64,000 nucleotides of DNA from Saccharum officinarum (taxonomy: Eukaryota; Streptophyta; Magnoliopsida; Poales; Poaceae). The stretch spans positions 78,034,502 through 78,098,501 of the forward strand of contig CM036201.1 in assembly GCA_020631735.1 (NCBI GenBank), given 5' to 3'. Under the pieces are notes generated by a model that ran no database searches, was not told where the DNA came from, and saw only the letters and a program-made list of their open reading frames with translations. The position numbers were made by a program, and so were the translations under genes. Positions 33,208 to 46,010 of the stretch are shown here, in pieces. How positions within the stretch are numbered: position 1 is the first letter of the stretch; each line of letters opens with the position of its first letter.

Positions 33208-36200
33208 AAGATTCAACATTAAACTTTCATATGTGTATTTAAAACAATGGTTTTGTTTATAAAATCAGTTTATCAACTTATAGTTATATATAGTTTGTCA
33301 AATCTAAATTTTAAACCTAAGTATGCCAGTGGTCAATTTCCTTATGCCCATATAAGGATTATTAGGTGGCTTATATAAGTACTAACTGGGGTTTTCATTT
33401 ATGCATCTATGCCCAGGCCAAGGTATGTATGTGTGATGACTCTCCCACACTATGCTACCCGGTGTGTCAGATTAGAGGTAGCCTTCATATATGAAATAGT
33501 CATATATGTTGCTAGTTTACTTTTATGCAACGTCGCATCTACGCTCAGGTAAGTGTGAGTTGTGAGAGCATGACTGTACAAACTACGGTCTAGGGGAGAG
33601 TTAGTTTTGTCACTGGATTATCTACATGTTACCACACATGTATATATGAAGGTACTTAATTGTGGTGATCGAATGATTCGGTAGTTTTGGTGCTACATGT
33701 ACGTATACAGGGGTATATGTATATGGGAGTGCTTAGAATTTTATCTTCCTATTCATTGTGTGCTATATTTGGGAATGTTAGGCTGCAATGAAACTTTTCT
33801 GCAGGTACGCTAACCACGAATGCGTAAGTTAAATGTAGCTGACGACTAGCTATATATGAGAGAGTGCGTGTTATGCCACCGATATAGAACGTGATCGCCA
33901 CCTTAGTTGGCAGTCTTGTGAGACGAATAGAATGAAGCATGCATTATCATGATTGTTGCTTTATGCATGGCTATACTCTTCTCACTCTTGTTCTATAGTG
34001 TGTAACTTGTGATCAATGTGTTACACTATCTTTCTTGAGTGAAGTAAAACAAAAATGCCTTGTTCCATGTTGCTTGAGAAAAAATATGTGCTTAGTCTTA
34101 CTAGAAATAAGTGTGGCTACATGCTTGAACTTAGAGATATCCTCTAGCTTAGCCAAGTGGTGGATATGTTGTTCACCCAAGCGTTTGCCAATGCTTTAGA
34201 CCTCACTTAAATAATTATGGATTCTCATAAAATGAATTAAATTGGTGTTGGTCTAAGGTAATAATGTTTAGAGCTGCTAGAATAATATGTTTGTGTGCTC
34301 TCTTGTTAAGTAGAACAAAGGCAAGCTTTGTTTTGCTTATTAAACGTTGGCTGCTAGAACTGTTTCTGTTGTAGTGATGCTTTTATGATCATAATGGTGT
34401 TTTCTGTAGTTATAGAGAATACCAAAGTTGTAGCTAACTTACTTATCTAGCTTGTCCAAAAATTTTATGACCCTAGGTCTTATGATTTGGGAGTTATAAG
34501 TTTTAGAAGTTTGTTGTCAGAATCTGCTCATGTTTAGAACAGATCTGAATGTTTGCTTTATTTGACCTATGTGCTTATGGAATCATGTCTTGGAAGTATT
34601 AGAGGAAGTATAGTACTTTTTCTAAGCTTTCCAAAATACTAAAGATCACTACTTTTGATGGTATAAATCTCTACTTATGAGCTTGTAAAGTGGAATGACA
34701 TAATCTGTCCAAATCTGGGCAGAGATGTCTTCTTTGTCTTGTTTGGCCTTGTTAGCTGTATAATCATCTTAATATGATAATAATAAAGTTATAGACAACT
34801 TAATAAGCTTTACATAAAGTTAAGGCTCAGCCTTGTTGTGTCTCTAGAACTCCAGTTATGCATTGTTGAAGTTCTTGTCAGTTTCTGTCCATTTTGGTAC
34901 AGATTTGAAACATTAGCAATTTTGGTCATATTGAGCTATGAATTAGTTTTTGGTATGAATAACTGAAGTGTAGTCATCGTCCTAAGCTATCTAGAAAGTC
35001 TAGGATCACCTTTAGGGGATGTCTACAACCTCAGTCATGGTTGAGACAAGTAACTACTGTGTTGCTGTCTAGATTCTATGCATATGTTAAGTTAGTCACC
35101 TTAGCTAGCGTTTGTTTTGAGCTAAACTAGTAGTTAGTTCATGCTTGAGATAAATGCTTATTTTGGGTGAGCCTTGTGCTTGTATTGATTGCTTAAGCTC
35201 ATTCATTTAAATTTTCTCAATTGTCTACTTGACGGTGATGCGTGTATGTATGCTTGTTATCTAGGTAGTGCCCTAGTTGTCACCTCGTTTGTCCTCGGTG
35301 AGCACACGAGTGTCAAATAGCTTTATCTTAGGGCAACACTCGAGTTACGAGAACTGATCTCTTAGTGTTGTCTGCAATCAGGTTCTCTCTCTTAGGAGCC
35401 TGAGCCTGTAGACTTGGTGGTTAGCCCTTGAATGTTTGTATCCATACCCTTGCTTGACCAAAAGCCCAAAGTTTAGTTCTCCTATGTGTTTGCATAAGCC
35501 ATGGGTGTTTTGCAACTATTTTTGTGAAGACCTTTATCGACTGACCAACCAAGTTAACTCTCATCAACGCTAGCCTTTGACCATGGTTCGTACATTGCCA
35601 GTTGTGGAGACCGCACCCAAATTTATGTTGGACCTCCCGGTTGCCTCTCCCAAAGGTTAGCTAGTGCGACGAACCGTCTTTTTGTTGTGGCCTCAAAGTC
35701 GTTTGCTTGCAAATTCGTGCATATACCTTATCGACTCAATCTATGACTACATATCAGTTTTCTGCCCTTGAAATTGCTTAATCTATCCTCAACCTTCCCA
35801 AGTCTCGGGATGTTTATCAATCTTGATCTCATGTTGTTGCCCAACATGAATGAATCTCCTATTAATCTTCTATCTGGAACTCACCTTGGTGGACGCAAGT
35901 CGTGCATAGAATTTAAGCAAGAGTCCATTGATCAGTTGTCTTTAGGAATTGAGCTATGATCTCTTGTGAGGTGTTTGATCTACGGATCTCCTCCTCGTTG
36001 ATTTTAAACCTTATGACTACCTTTACTTGCTATACCTCCTTGTATAATGCTTGTTTTTACCACTCAAATTGTTTCACTTGAAATTTCACCTTGGTGGTGT
36101 GATCGGTAATGGTGTTATGAGTAGCAACTAATGGTGCCGCGACAAAACCGAGAGCCTCCTGTGGCGGCCGACACAAGGTTGTGCTGCTCGGCACGCGCTG

Positions 36201-38088
36201 GTATCGTGGTTTCTAGTCATGATCCATTGCGGAACAACATCAACGTGTTATTCTCATGTGAACTTTTCCTTGGTTATCTTTCCCATATCTTATCAAAATA
36301 CCCTTATAGTGGACCAAAAGTAGTAGAGCTTCCTCCTGAAAGTTGCTAAGAGGATAACCTTTGAAGAACAGGTCACCGACATAAACATTAATGGACTACA
36401 AGAGGTGGTAGACAAGTGACTTTGCTTAGTTGTCCCTGTATTGACGGCCACCATCTAGTTAGCAAAGTATCTCATCCTTGTTGAATAAAAAGGGACGCAC
36501 AACACTTTAGTTGGACAAGTCATCTATTGGATAAGAATCGATCATCACATTATGTGTATGATGGAGCTATCTAAGTCTCGATCTTGTATACATAATGACC
36601 ATACAATCAAAATCACCATCTCTGGTGTAACTCATTATCTACTGACTTCGATGACAACCATCTGTTCTGCATCAACCATAGTTGTTGTGGTCAAGAGTGA
36701 AGATTTGGAACTTTTTAGTGTTGAGAGACAACTGATTAGTTACCAATAGGAAGGTTAATCTCCGGCTAGGTAACAACTCTTTGGTAGCTACGAAGGCTAT
36801 GTCTTACAGAGCAATAACCAACAAGAAGTTAATCAACTAGCCAATAACTTGAGTGATATTATATCTTCTAGAGCCATTGTGATCAAGTCAATTCCGTCTT
36901 GGACAATCACACTGATAGTGCGAGGTGTTCAATTAGCTGCGGTGAAGAATTAGAGAAATGCATGCCCTAGTTTCGATCAACATCCTTGTGCCCTTAGGTG
37001 CCACAAACAGTTTGTTCATAACTTTATTGGACAAAGTGTTGAGGAATATTCGAAAGCAATTTGAGAAGTGTCAAACAACAGATTCCTATCTTAGAGCTGC
37101 TATATGACCCTAAAGAGAAAGTCTCATGGTGAAAGGTTGGCCTGACAAAGTTGTTATGCCGCAAGTCAACTCAACTTACAGTACAACTAAGTCACCAAGG
37201 AAAATTTTACTCAATCGCTTGGTGGTAGACTACTCCCCGCGGTTAAGTGAATAATTATAACTTTTGTTGTCCTTAAGGCCTCGTTACATCTTTCTTAAGG
37301 AATTATTTTCCTAAGATGACATACTTTGGTACCTTATAAATGTTTTTACCCAAGAGGTTGCATCTGATTCAACCCAGATAACTGTTGTCTTAGATAAAAG
37401 AATCTTATTAGGTAGCTGTTGGCAGGAATACGAAGCCGACAGAGTCAGTCATCACATTCATTGACCCCTCGACAGACTCAGATAATACAGTGTTGTCATC
37501 AGAGAAAGAGAACTGCACACATGGAACCACAAGTAGTTTTCCATTAGTTGGTGTCTAAATGAATGAACATTTACGACCAACATAGACCTTGTCTATTGGT
37601 TAGTCAGTGTCCTATAGCCTTAGCGTATATTTGTCATCTATGATCTCACCCTTTTGGAAAGTTGTACCCAAGCCATTTTGGTAGAGAACTGCCTTTCGAG
37701 ACCGTGTGAACATAGAGTCATTTCAACGAGTATACTTGTGAATATTTCGGTCTAATGTCAAGTTCATATGGCCTATGTTGTTCTCATTAGAGAGTCAGAT
37801 ACTTGTGAGTGGTTCACTCATGGACCAAATGATCTCCGTACACTGAGAGTGCAGTACGTGCTATCTTGGATTCCTCCCAAAGTAACAATGTTTCATGGAA
37901 GTCAATGAAGGAAATTCTTCAGACAGATTTTTACCATAAAGAGTAAGTATCAGAACATGCCTTTGACCAAATTGTTCGCCGATGTTGAAGCTTTATAGCT
38001 AAATGCTATAGCAGATGTTGGGAACTAGATAACGTGTCTCTCTTCCTTAAAAGGTCTTCCATTCCGAATCTTGGGACGCGATTCTTTT
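33208..38088 (+). other. LARD B interior (4.9 kb), no recognisable gene
   Basis: All ORFs are short (at most about 75 codons). An ATG at 36131 opens with MVPRQNREPPVAAD, which looks like the start of a Ty3-type gag, but the frame is lost soon after. I find no RT, integrase or protease signature. The region is AT-rich and reads as decayed or non-coding. Confidence 0.6.
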
Positions 38089-38099
38089 AAGGGGGAGGG
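38089..38099 (+). other. Polypurine tract of LARD B
   Basis: AAGGGGGAGGG directly before the 3' LTR start TGTAACACCCCAGGTGTTTG at 38101. Confidence 0.88.
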
Positions 38100-38100
38100 C

Positions 38101-41100
38101 TGTAACACCCCAGGTGTTTGTCAATCACTAAGCAGTGGATTTGAGCTCAAACATGATAAACTAGTGGAGATGACGATGCCAAAGTCAAACCTATGGAAAT
38201 AAACCCTAACCTAAACTTGGATATTGCACACTTGCTTACATATAGGCTCAATTAAAAGATATATGCTTGGGTTTTGTTATCAAAGTATCTTCACATGTCT
38301 CACATCAATAACTATCTATATTGATCCCTGGAAAAGTTTCGTGAAGTTTGGAATCAAAAAGTCACATGAAATGATAAGTTATATGCTTGTTTGGATTATG
38401 ATTAAAACCTGCCTTACATCCCATGGGAACTAGTGTTTATGCAACATACAAATGCAACATTTGCAACAAACCTTTGCAACATGAGGAACAACCTAGTAAA
38501 ACATATGTAGCATGTACCTTGAAGCAAACACATGAAACAATTGAAATATGGCCTTGAAACAAGCACTACAATTATAGTGATTTCTATGTTTCAATACTTG
38601 TGAGGCCTACACTTTTGTGCAACCTATGCATGGTGGGTATGTTTGGCCTCTACAACACCTTAACTACACTTAGGACACTTAATGGAACAATGTTCATGTT
38701 GATCATTTTGCCTAAATGTGCTCCTAAGTAATGGTTGACCATGTATGGACCCTAGAACACTTTTGTTTGACCATTTCAAAAGTGTGACCTATAAGCTTTG
38801 CATGACTGTGCACCCTTTTACAAAGTTGGAGATAATTTTATAAGGAACAAACTTTGTTTAAGAGTCGAGTCATGAAAATGTGTGTAACATGCTCAAACAG
38901 GGCCCACAAGTCAGTTTTAGGGCTGATTCAGCACTTAGCCATTTTAATCCCTGATTTCGGTGTCGTCGACGTTGGCATCGCGCGTTCTCCAAAAATTGCT
39001 AAGCAACTCAAGTTTGTCCAAATACAAAAGTTGAAGAGTATATTGTGGAGAGGATAATGCCCGAAAATGGCACTTGTTCGACTACTTTTTGCCTAGCGAA
39101 TTGGAGTTTTGTTAATCGCTTGGAATGCTTTGACAATGTCATTTTGGCACTTAGTTATCTCCTAATCCAGAGCAGTAATGGTCATGAACCCTAAATAGAT
39201 ATTGTAGAGGGTTACGTGGGCAACAACTTTGGTTCTTGGCCCAAGGTCTAGTTCGACCAGTATCTAGCCCAAATCGTCGTCCAACCGGCCCACGTTGTAA
39301 CCCGACACGTGTTCGGCAGAATGCCAAGACGGCCGACGCATGCTCCGTGGCGTGGCGGCCATGCCCATGCCGCGTCCCCACTGCATTGCCGCGCGTCCTC
39401 GTTCCCTCTCGTGTTGGTAAAGCCCGAGCTGCAACCGAGCGCCTCTCCACTTCTCTCTCGCCTCTTCTCCGCTCTAGGTGCGCGAGAGCAAGCGCCGCAG
39501 CCATGGCCACCACGGGTAGGGCCGTTCGGCACCCCCATGGCTTCACGCGTTGCGGCCAAGCCAAGCCGTCACCGGCCCTGGAAACTCCCCTTACGCCTTG
39601 TATACGCTCGATAGGAGCCGTTGCCGCTGCCTTCATCCGGCTGTTGCTCACCGAGCGCCGCCATCGCCATGGTCGCCATGGCCGAGCTCCATGGCCACCG
39701 GTGTTCCTCCAACCCCGAGCCTCCTTGTCCTCAACCGTGCTTAGCACCACCCTGACCTCATCGCACCGCCCGCGAAGCACCCCTTCCTCGGCCCCGTTGG
39801 CCGCCGGCAATCTCTAGCGACGGAGCCGCCGCGGCAGCACCGCCGGTCACCGTGGTCAGGCGGTCACGAGCCACCCCAGGCTATGGCAAGGCCACCTGCG
39901 GGTGCGCCCGAGCACTGCGGTCCTTCCCCGCCGCTTCCGCGACGCCGGTGAGGCCCTCATCGCCCGGAGCAGCGAGCTCCGGCGACTTCCCTCTGCTTTC
40001 CCGGCGTCCAGAGGAAGGGGGCGGTTCCCTCTCTCTCTGTCTTCCTCTGTGTGAGTGACATGTGGGTCCAACCGGGCAGTAGGCCCCGCATGTCACTTAA
40101 GGCGGTGGCTGTTTGGGTATGTTTTTGGGTGCGCCTAGCAGATGCGGTTAGGGGTGGATAATTCTGATTTTGAACTTCAAATCGGTGTAAATCTTCTAAA
40201 ATTCATATCTCTTGCTAGGTAATTTCAAAAATAGCAAAAGTGGACTTTTTGGAAACCTTGAGAAAAGATCTATGCATTAGAGTCATAAAATGTTATATGT
40301 TTGCAGATTCTTTCTGATGTCTTTATTTAAGTGTTAAAAATGCTCTTAAATACCTTTAGACTTGACCAGAGCAAGATATGAAGTTTTAGAACTCCAAAAA
40401 CGATGATTCTTATTTTGTTAATTTTGTGATGACATATACTTGCTAAGAAAAATATAAAACTTATAGGTTGTTTCTGGGTTTCAGGATGTTTTACCTAGAT
40501 CTTGTTAAATGGAAAATAGATGCTTGTTTTCCTTGTTATTTTTATATCTTGAGTGTTGATGCTCCAATTGATGTGAAAATTTTATGGTAGGATCTTCATG
40601 CTATGGATGTACTGTGGTATAAAATTCTTGGTCATTACTTACTGTATGCTTAAGTTATTGATTTAACTTGTTTATAGCTTGATAAATAGCTTATAAATAA
40701 TATATAAATGATAAAATAGAAAATGTTGTTCCATTACCTTAGTATGATGTTCTCTATCATATTGATTCATAAAATGGCTATGTGTTCACACAAAATATGG
40801 AGTTTTAGGTTTAACTTGCTCTCACATGATTTATTGCATTAGCCATTTGTCTTTTTTATAGAGGTTGTTATACATGTCCAAATGGTTTCAAATATGGACA
40901 GTAGACTTTTGGGAGTATATGTAGGCCACTGTAATTTTGGTAGAATTTATTGTGCACCTTTGATATGTGTTCATAATTCTACCTAATTATTTAAATAAAT
41001 TAAGAAAATACATTAAAAGAATTATTTAGGAATGGACACTACGTTTTCTGGTGTTCATTAGTCATGTGTGACATGTTGGTAAAGTTGGTTTTATCTAATT

Positions 41101-43483
41101 ATATGTTTGCAACATAAGTTAATAATTATTTCTTGCAAATGAGGTTTCTGAACAGATTTGAGGATATTGTTAATTACCCTATACAAATGATGTTTTCATG
41201 TCTTGTGTGCTATAACAAAGTTGTTGTGAATTTCATGATCTAGCTGCTGTTAAAATTTGGTGGCATTTGGCCATATGGTTTAGAAACTACAGCTGTTTAA
41301 AGTTAGGTTATAGAATTGCTTGCTCTCTGTCTTGTTAGACCAGTTTCGGTATTTGTGTAAATTCGACATGTTAAACTTTGGAATCATGCTGTGATGTTTA
41401 TAAATGAAATTTAGATAATTTCATAAGCTTTCCATAATGTCTTCTTGCAAGTCATTTAGAGTTGTAGATCTCCATTTATGATTAAATTACTCAGCTGTTG
41501 ATCTGATGTCCAGAAGGTAGCAATTTCTAGTTCTAGTGCTTTGATTAACTTTGCCATGCTTGTGTATTGAAGTGTGACACCTATATTTGTTGGTACTTGG
41601 TTTGGTACCCTAGGATCTTATAAGACTTGTGTCTTGATTGATGTATTTGCAATCTTCTATGTTATGCCCTATTGTGGATTAAGTTAATTAGCTCTAGGTG
41701 TTTATGAGAACTTTGGTATGCTTGTTTGATTTCTTTGTTTATTGCACTTCTATGCATTCATACATATGCATTGTTGCACCTCATTTAGGTACGTTAGCTG
41801 AAGCACGTGAAGGACCTAAGGTGGAGCCAAACCCGAAGATGGAGTTGGTGGATCCATCCCGAAGATAGAAGGATCGGGCAAGTGCTAGATGAGAGGATGC
41901 TCGCCAAGCGAACTCATCTGACATACTCTAACTTGAGTCGGATCCCAGGCAAGCCCCGGAGCATTATAAGCCTCCTATCTTCAAAGCAATTAATTCTATA
42001 TATGTTATAAGTATTGTTGCATTAAGTGGTAGGAGTTGGTTGAAAACCTTGCTGCATTATATCATTCCTTGTCCAGATATATAAATCCTTGAATCCTACA
42101 TAGACTAGGATCGAGTAGATGCTTAGCCCTGCTTTAAGCGGTAGAAGTCAGGTGATTTCCTGTCACCTGCGAGATATAGGGATATTCATATATAGCACGG
42201 TTGGCTATATTTGCTATCGTGGAATGGAACCATGTGTTAATAAAATGAAATGAGACCGGGCGGGATGACGATAGTGAAGCAACAAGGCATGGAGGTCTTG
42301 GGTGTGAATCTATCCCCGTCTGAGTCATTTAAGGACCGATTCGTTGTACGTCCTTGAGTCATGTTGAACGCAGTCTAACACTTAGTTGGCCGGATAAGTC
42401 GTTCCGACCGTGAAGCCGAGTAATGTGATTCAGGCCGGGAATCGAATGGTAGGTTGCTTCTTGGAGGAGAGAAAGGATGTGCTTGGGGACATTGGCGTGA
42501 GACCAAGGGGGGGTTAGAGTCCCTGTCACCTGGCAGAGTGTCGCCCTTGGGGTCGCGACATCATTCGGACCCACGATTCCTGAATCATATGAAAAGGTGG
42601 CTTGTGCGACCCTAGCAGGGGCCTGCGCGGTGAGTGTTAGAAATATCCCTCCAGCTGGATAGGAATTCGATTCGAATCACCGTCGCTCCCGGTTGGTGAG
42701 CACTTGACTTGAGCAGCGACAACGTAGATTCAATTAAATTGAACTGATGGTAAATTGGATCACGATGGATAGGTTGCCTCAATTTATACCTGCTATGGTT
42801 AATATTGTTTGCTCCTAATAAAGTGAGTGCTCTAGTACAGGTTCTAATATAGATGATAGGTTAATAATAATTAACTTGATGCTTAAGCATTAATGATTGA
42901 TCATCTATATTAAGCTTTTTATGCAAAATGTTGTCAAGCTAGCCCCACTTTATATCAGCCTTGCATAATCCTTGGTGTCACCTTATTTCTGGTTTCTCAC
43001 GGTTAAGTCTAGCTGAGTACCTTCTTGTACTCAGGGTTTTATCCCCACTTGTTGCAGGTTATGATGTATCTTGGTGGCTGCAAGAGTTGGTTGACTCCTG
43101 TCGTAGTGGCGGAGTGTGATCATGGGCATGATCCTTCTTATTTACCTTATCTCTAATGCTTTTGTTGGAAGTCGACCGTGGTACTGGCATGTATTTGAAA
43201 TAAGAAAAATGTTAGTTTCAAATTACTTTGCTTCCGCTACTTTTCAATGTAAGTTCTAATAACTATGTTGAACTCCGATGTATATTGAATTACTTATGAA
43301 ATGGTTGTAACATGTGACTTGTTATGTTGAATCACTACGATCTTGGCTTATATGTTGGTTGGTTTGAAATTCCTCGTGATTTCATTGGACTACCGGAGTT
43401 ATATGGGCTCAAGTGCGAGAATTTGATCACTCCCGTGATTGTTTTTGTACTTGTGCTCTTATAATTTGGACGGTTCTGTTACA
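38101..43483 (+). repeat. LARD B 3' LTR (5.4 kb)
   Basis: Starts TGTAACACCCCAGG and ends GGTTCTGTTACA. It is homologous to the inverted solo LTR at 47383-51919; for example both have AAACTTGGAT...TTGCAC and TGATCCCTGGAAAAGTTTC near the start. A GC-rich block at 39230-40100 has open frames on both strands but no recognisable protein. A corresponding GC-rich block is at about 50300-50960 in the solo LTR. Confidence 0.88.
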
Positions 43484-44818
43484 CGCTGGGTCCTCCGGGG
43501 TTTCACTCAGCGCCCTGGCGTCGACTACGATGAGACCTTTAGTTCGGTGGTTAAGACGGCCACCGTCCGTACCATGCTATCGCTGGCACTTGCTCGGTCT
43601 TGGCCCGTCCACCATCTGGACGTCAAGAACGCCTTCCTCCACGGCCTTCTTACCGAGACGGTGTACTGCAGTCAGCCGGCGGGGTTCGTCGACACCACCC
43701 GTCCTGACATGGTCTGCCGGCTCAACAGGTCCCTCTACGACCTCAAGCAGGCACCTTAGGCGTGGAACCACCGGTTCACCGCTTTCTTGCTGACCCTGGG
43801 GTTCATGGAGGCCAAGTCTGATACGTCCCTATTCATCTACCACCATGGAGCCGACACTGCATACTTGCTGCTCTATGTTGATGACATTGTCCTCACCGCC
43901 TCCAGCGAGCCACTTCTCCGCCGGATCATCACCGCTCTCCAGCAAGAGTTCGCGATGAAGGATCTGGGTGAGCTCCACCACTTCCTCGGTGTCACTGTTG
44001 AGCACCGTCCTGCCGGGCTCCTCCTTCACCAGCAACAGTACACTCGGGACATTCTGGAGCGGGCTGGGATGACTGACTGCAATCCCTGCTCTACTCCGGT
44101 CGACACTCAAGGCAAGCTGTCTAAGGCTGAGGGACCACCGGTGGCCAATCCCACTGCGTACAGGAGTCTCGTCGGGGCCCTTCAGTACCTCACCTTCACC
44201 CGGCCGGACATCACCTATGCAGTTCAGTAGGTCTGCCTCCACATGCATGATCCCTAGGAGCCTCACCTCATGGCTCTCAAGCGCCTCCTCCGCTACCTCT
44301 GGGGCACACTCGACTATGGCCTCCTCCTCCACCGGGCCTCCTCCACCGACCTCGTCGTCTACACCGACGCTGACTGGGCCGGGTGCCCGAATACTCGCCG
44401 CTCCACCTTCGGCTACGCCGTCTTCTTGGGCGGCAACCTGGTGTCTTCGTCGTCCAAGCGCCAGCCGATGGTCTCCCGGTCCAGCGCCGAGACGGAGTAC
44501 CGCGCCGTTGCTAACGGCGTGGCAGAGGCCGTATGGCTCCGGTAGCTGCTGGCTAAGTTGCACACTCCACCCTCCCGGAGCACACTGATCTACTGCGACA
44601 ACGTCAGTGCGGTCTACCTCTCCACCAACCCCATCCAGCACCAGCGGACGAAGCATGTGGAGATCGACCTCCATTTTGTCCGTGATCGGGTGGCCATGGG
44701 CAAGGTGCGGGTTCTTCATGTTCCGATGACCTCCCAGTTCACGGACATCTTCACAAAAGGCCTCCCGTCCTCGACCTTCGCTGAGTTTTGCTCCAGCCTC
44801 AACATCACCGGTGGCTAG
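43484..44818 (+). pseudogene. Ty1/copia pol: RT and RNase H, four in-frame TAG stops
   Basis: One reading frame runs from the LARD insertion point to the stop at 44816-44818 without a frameshift. It starts inside RT (WVLRGFTQRPGVDYDETF). The RT core includes HHLDVKNAFLHG, then LLLYVDDIVLTA with the catalytic YVDD, then MKDLGELHHFLGV. RNase H includes [35 protein letters not shown] and KHVEIDLHFVRD. Internal TAG codons are at 43757-43759, 44228-44230, about 44255-44257 and 44543-44545. The 5' half (gag, protease, integrase) would lie left of LARD B, beyond the gap. The lineage looks like Ale/Retrofit type (inference from the short LTR and RT style). Confidence 0.9.
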
Positions 44819-44901
44819 TTGCGTCTGTGGGGGGGGTTGTGTGTGTTCTTTCTTGTTCAGCCTCGAACTCCGCTGTGCCGATAGTTCATACTACGGGGGG
44901 G

Positions 44902-45016
44902 TGTTGGAGTATGTGTTTAGGCCCATGTGGCTAAGGCCCATGTGGCCCATGTATGGAACCTATATAGCTACCCTTCTAGGGTTAGCCCTAATCAATAGAG
45001 ACAAAACCTTCCAACA
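44902..45016 (+). repeat. 3' LTR of the copia element, only about 115 bp
   Basis: It follows a G-rich polypurine tract (ACGGGGGG at 44893-44900). It begins TGTTGGAG and ends TTCCAACA, so TGTTGGA/TCCAACA are perfect terminal inverted repeats. A TATA-like CTATATAG lies at about 44970. The 5' partner is not in the window. Confidence 0.72.
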
Positions 45017-45274
45017 AAATCCTCCACTTCTAAGCTCTCATTGTCCCTCGGGCACAGTAAGATAATGGTTTCCATTACTTTGAGAAATGGATTCTATATC
45101 AAACTATAGCCATTGCATTAAAGAAGAAAAGAAACTAATAGAAGTCAAAGAGCGGAATGGTAGTGAATAGAGAAAAAGATTCTTTTGATTTTCTTATTCC
45201 TAAAAATATTTGATCTATCTCCTAGACGCCATAGAGAATTGAGAATTTTCATGTCTTTCAATTCTCATACTCGT
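45017..45274. other. Spacer between copia LTR and gene fragment, nothing seen
   Basis: AT-rich sequence without a recognised feature. Confidence 0.5.
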
Positions 45275-46010
45275 ACCTGGAAAGTATACTTGATCCTCAA
45301 GTCTTGTGCACGCTTTATCCAAACTAGTGCTTTCATCACAGTATTGTAGAAACAAGTGGATGTGTCCAATCTCTCAAATGCACCATTAAAAAATCTGTTC
45401 CAAGCCAGTTCAAATGACCCTAGTTGATTGAAAACCTTGCTCATCATGGCTAGAGCATCTTCCCCGTCTTTAGCCAACATGCCAATCACAGCTTCTGCTG
45501 TCACCAAGACTTTCCTCCAGTTTTCTTCAGTAGCCAGTAAGACACACAACGTGTGTATACCTCAAGTTTTCCTCAGTAGCCACTAAGACACACAATGTCT
45601 GGATACCAACTCTTCTTGCATAGGCGGTCCTAATTGAATCATCTCAGTCAAAGCATGAAATCCACCAAGTTCCCCTATCAGTACCTTGCAAGCATAGTTT
45701 GCATCTGCTAATGCATGGAGAAGAAGTGTTGTAGCAATCTTTGTTGGTTCCTGCCCAGCCGCAACCAGCATTAGTGTCATGGCTGTCTCTATAAAAGTAG
45801 CACTATGAGCAAGGTCACTACATAGCCTTGGACTCTCATTGACCAACCTTAGCAAAATAACTGCACCAAAAGCTAGTCTGTCACCCTATATCACCCTATA
45901 TCAGTTGGTAATCCTTCTCCAATGTCTTCTAAAGTGAACACACCTCTTTGTTCTTCCTAGTTAAGTTCATCCACCAAGATCTCTCGTTTTTGGTGCAGTA
46001 CTTTTGTGGG
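45275..46010 (-). pseudogene. Broken fragment of an unrecognised helical host protein gene
   Basis: Minus-strand coding-like sequence. In order it reads ILVDELN, a stop, GVFTLEDIGEGLPTDIG, then AFGAVILLRLVNESPRLCSD...GGFHALTEMIQLGPPMQEEL (ORF 45583-45855). After a shift comes TLCVLLATEENWRKVLVTAE...FNQLGSFELAWNRFF (ORF 45265-45549). Leucine/alanine-rich helices resemble ARM-type repeats, while the end part could be a helical-hairpin repeat. I cannot name the family. Damage includes a TAG stop, a short tandem duplication of CACCCTATAT (about 45883-45900), and a ~37-bp duplication with CACACAA(C/T)GT (about 45520-45600). A possible splice donor (CAG|GTACGA) ends the frame at 45276. Confidence 0.5.

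Larger units (their letters stand above)
31909..43483 (+). mobile_element. LARD-like LTR element B, plus strand, 5' end lost in gap
   Basis: The 5' LTR 3' part is 31909-33194, then PBS 33197-33207, interior 33195-38100, PPT 38089-38099 and 3' LTR 38101-43483. No pol domain is visible in the 4.9-kb interior. The 5.4-kb LTR is unusually long even for this class. It is inserted in a copia pol gene that resumes at 43484 in frame. The visible 1.3 kb of the 5' LTR matches 42179-43483 closely, with single-base length differences, so the insertion is young. Confidence 0.82.

Noticed and set aside
39236..40096. ORFs in the GC-rich block of the LARD B LTR
   Set aside because: Open on both strands, inside an LTR, no recognisable domain; a GC-rich block recurs at the matching place in the solo LTR without a conserved frame.
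43439..43483. Apparent continuation of the copia RT frame to the left (…DGSVTRW)
   Set aside because: These bases are the end of the LARD B LTR, as shown by the match to 33150-33194; the open frame across the junction is a coincidence.
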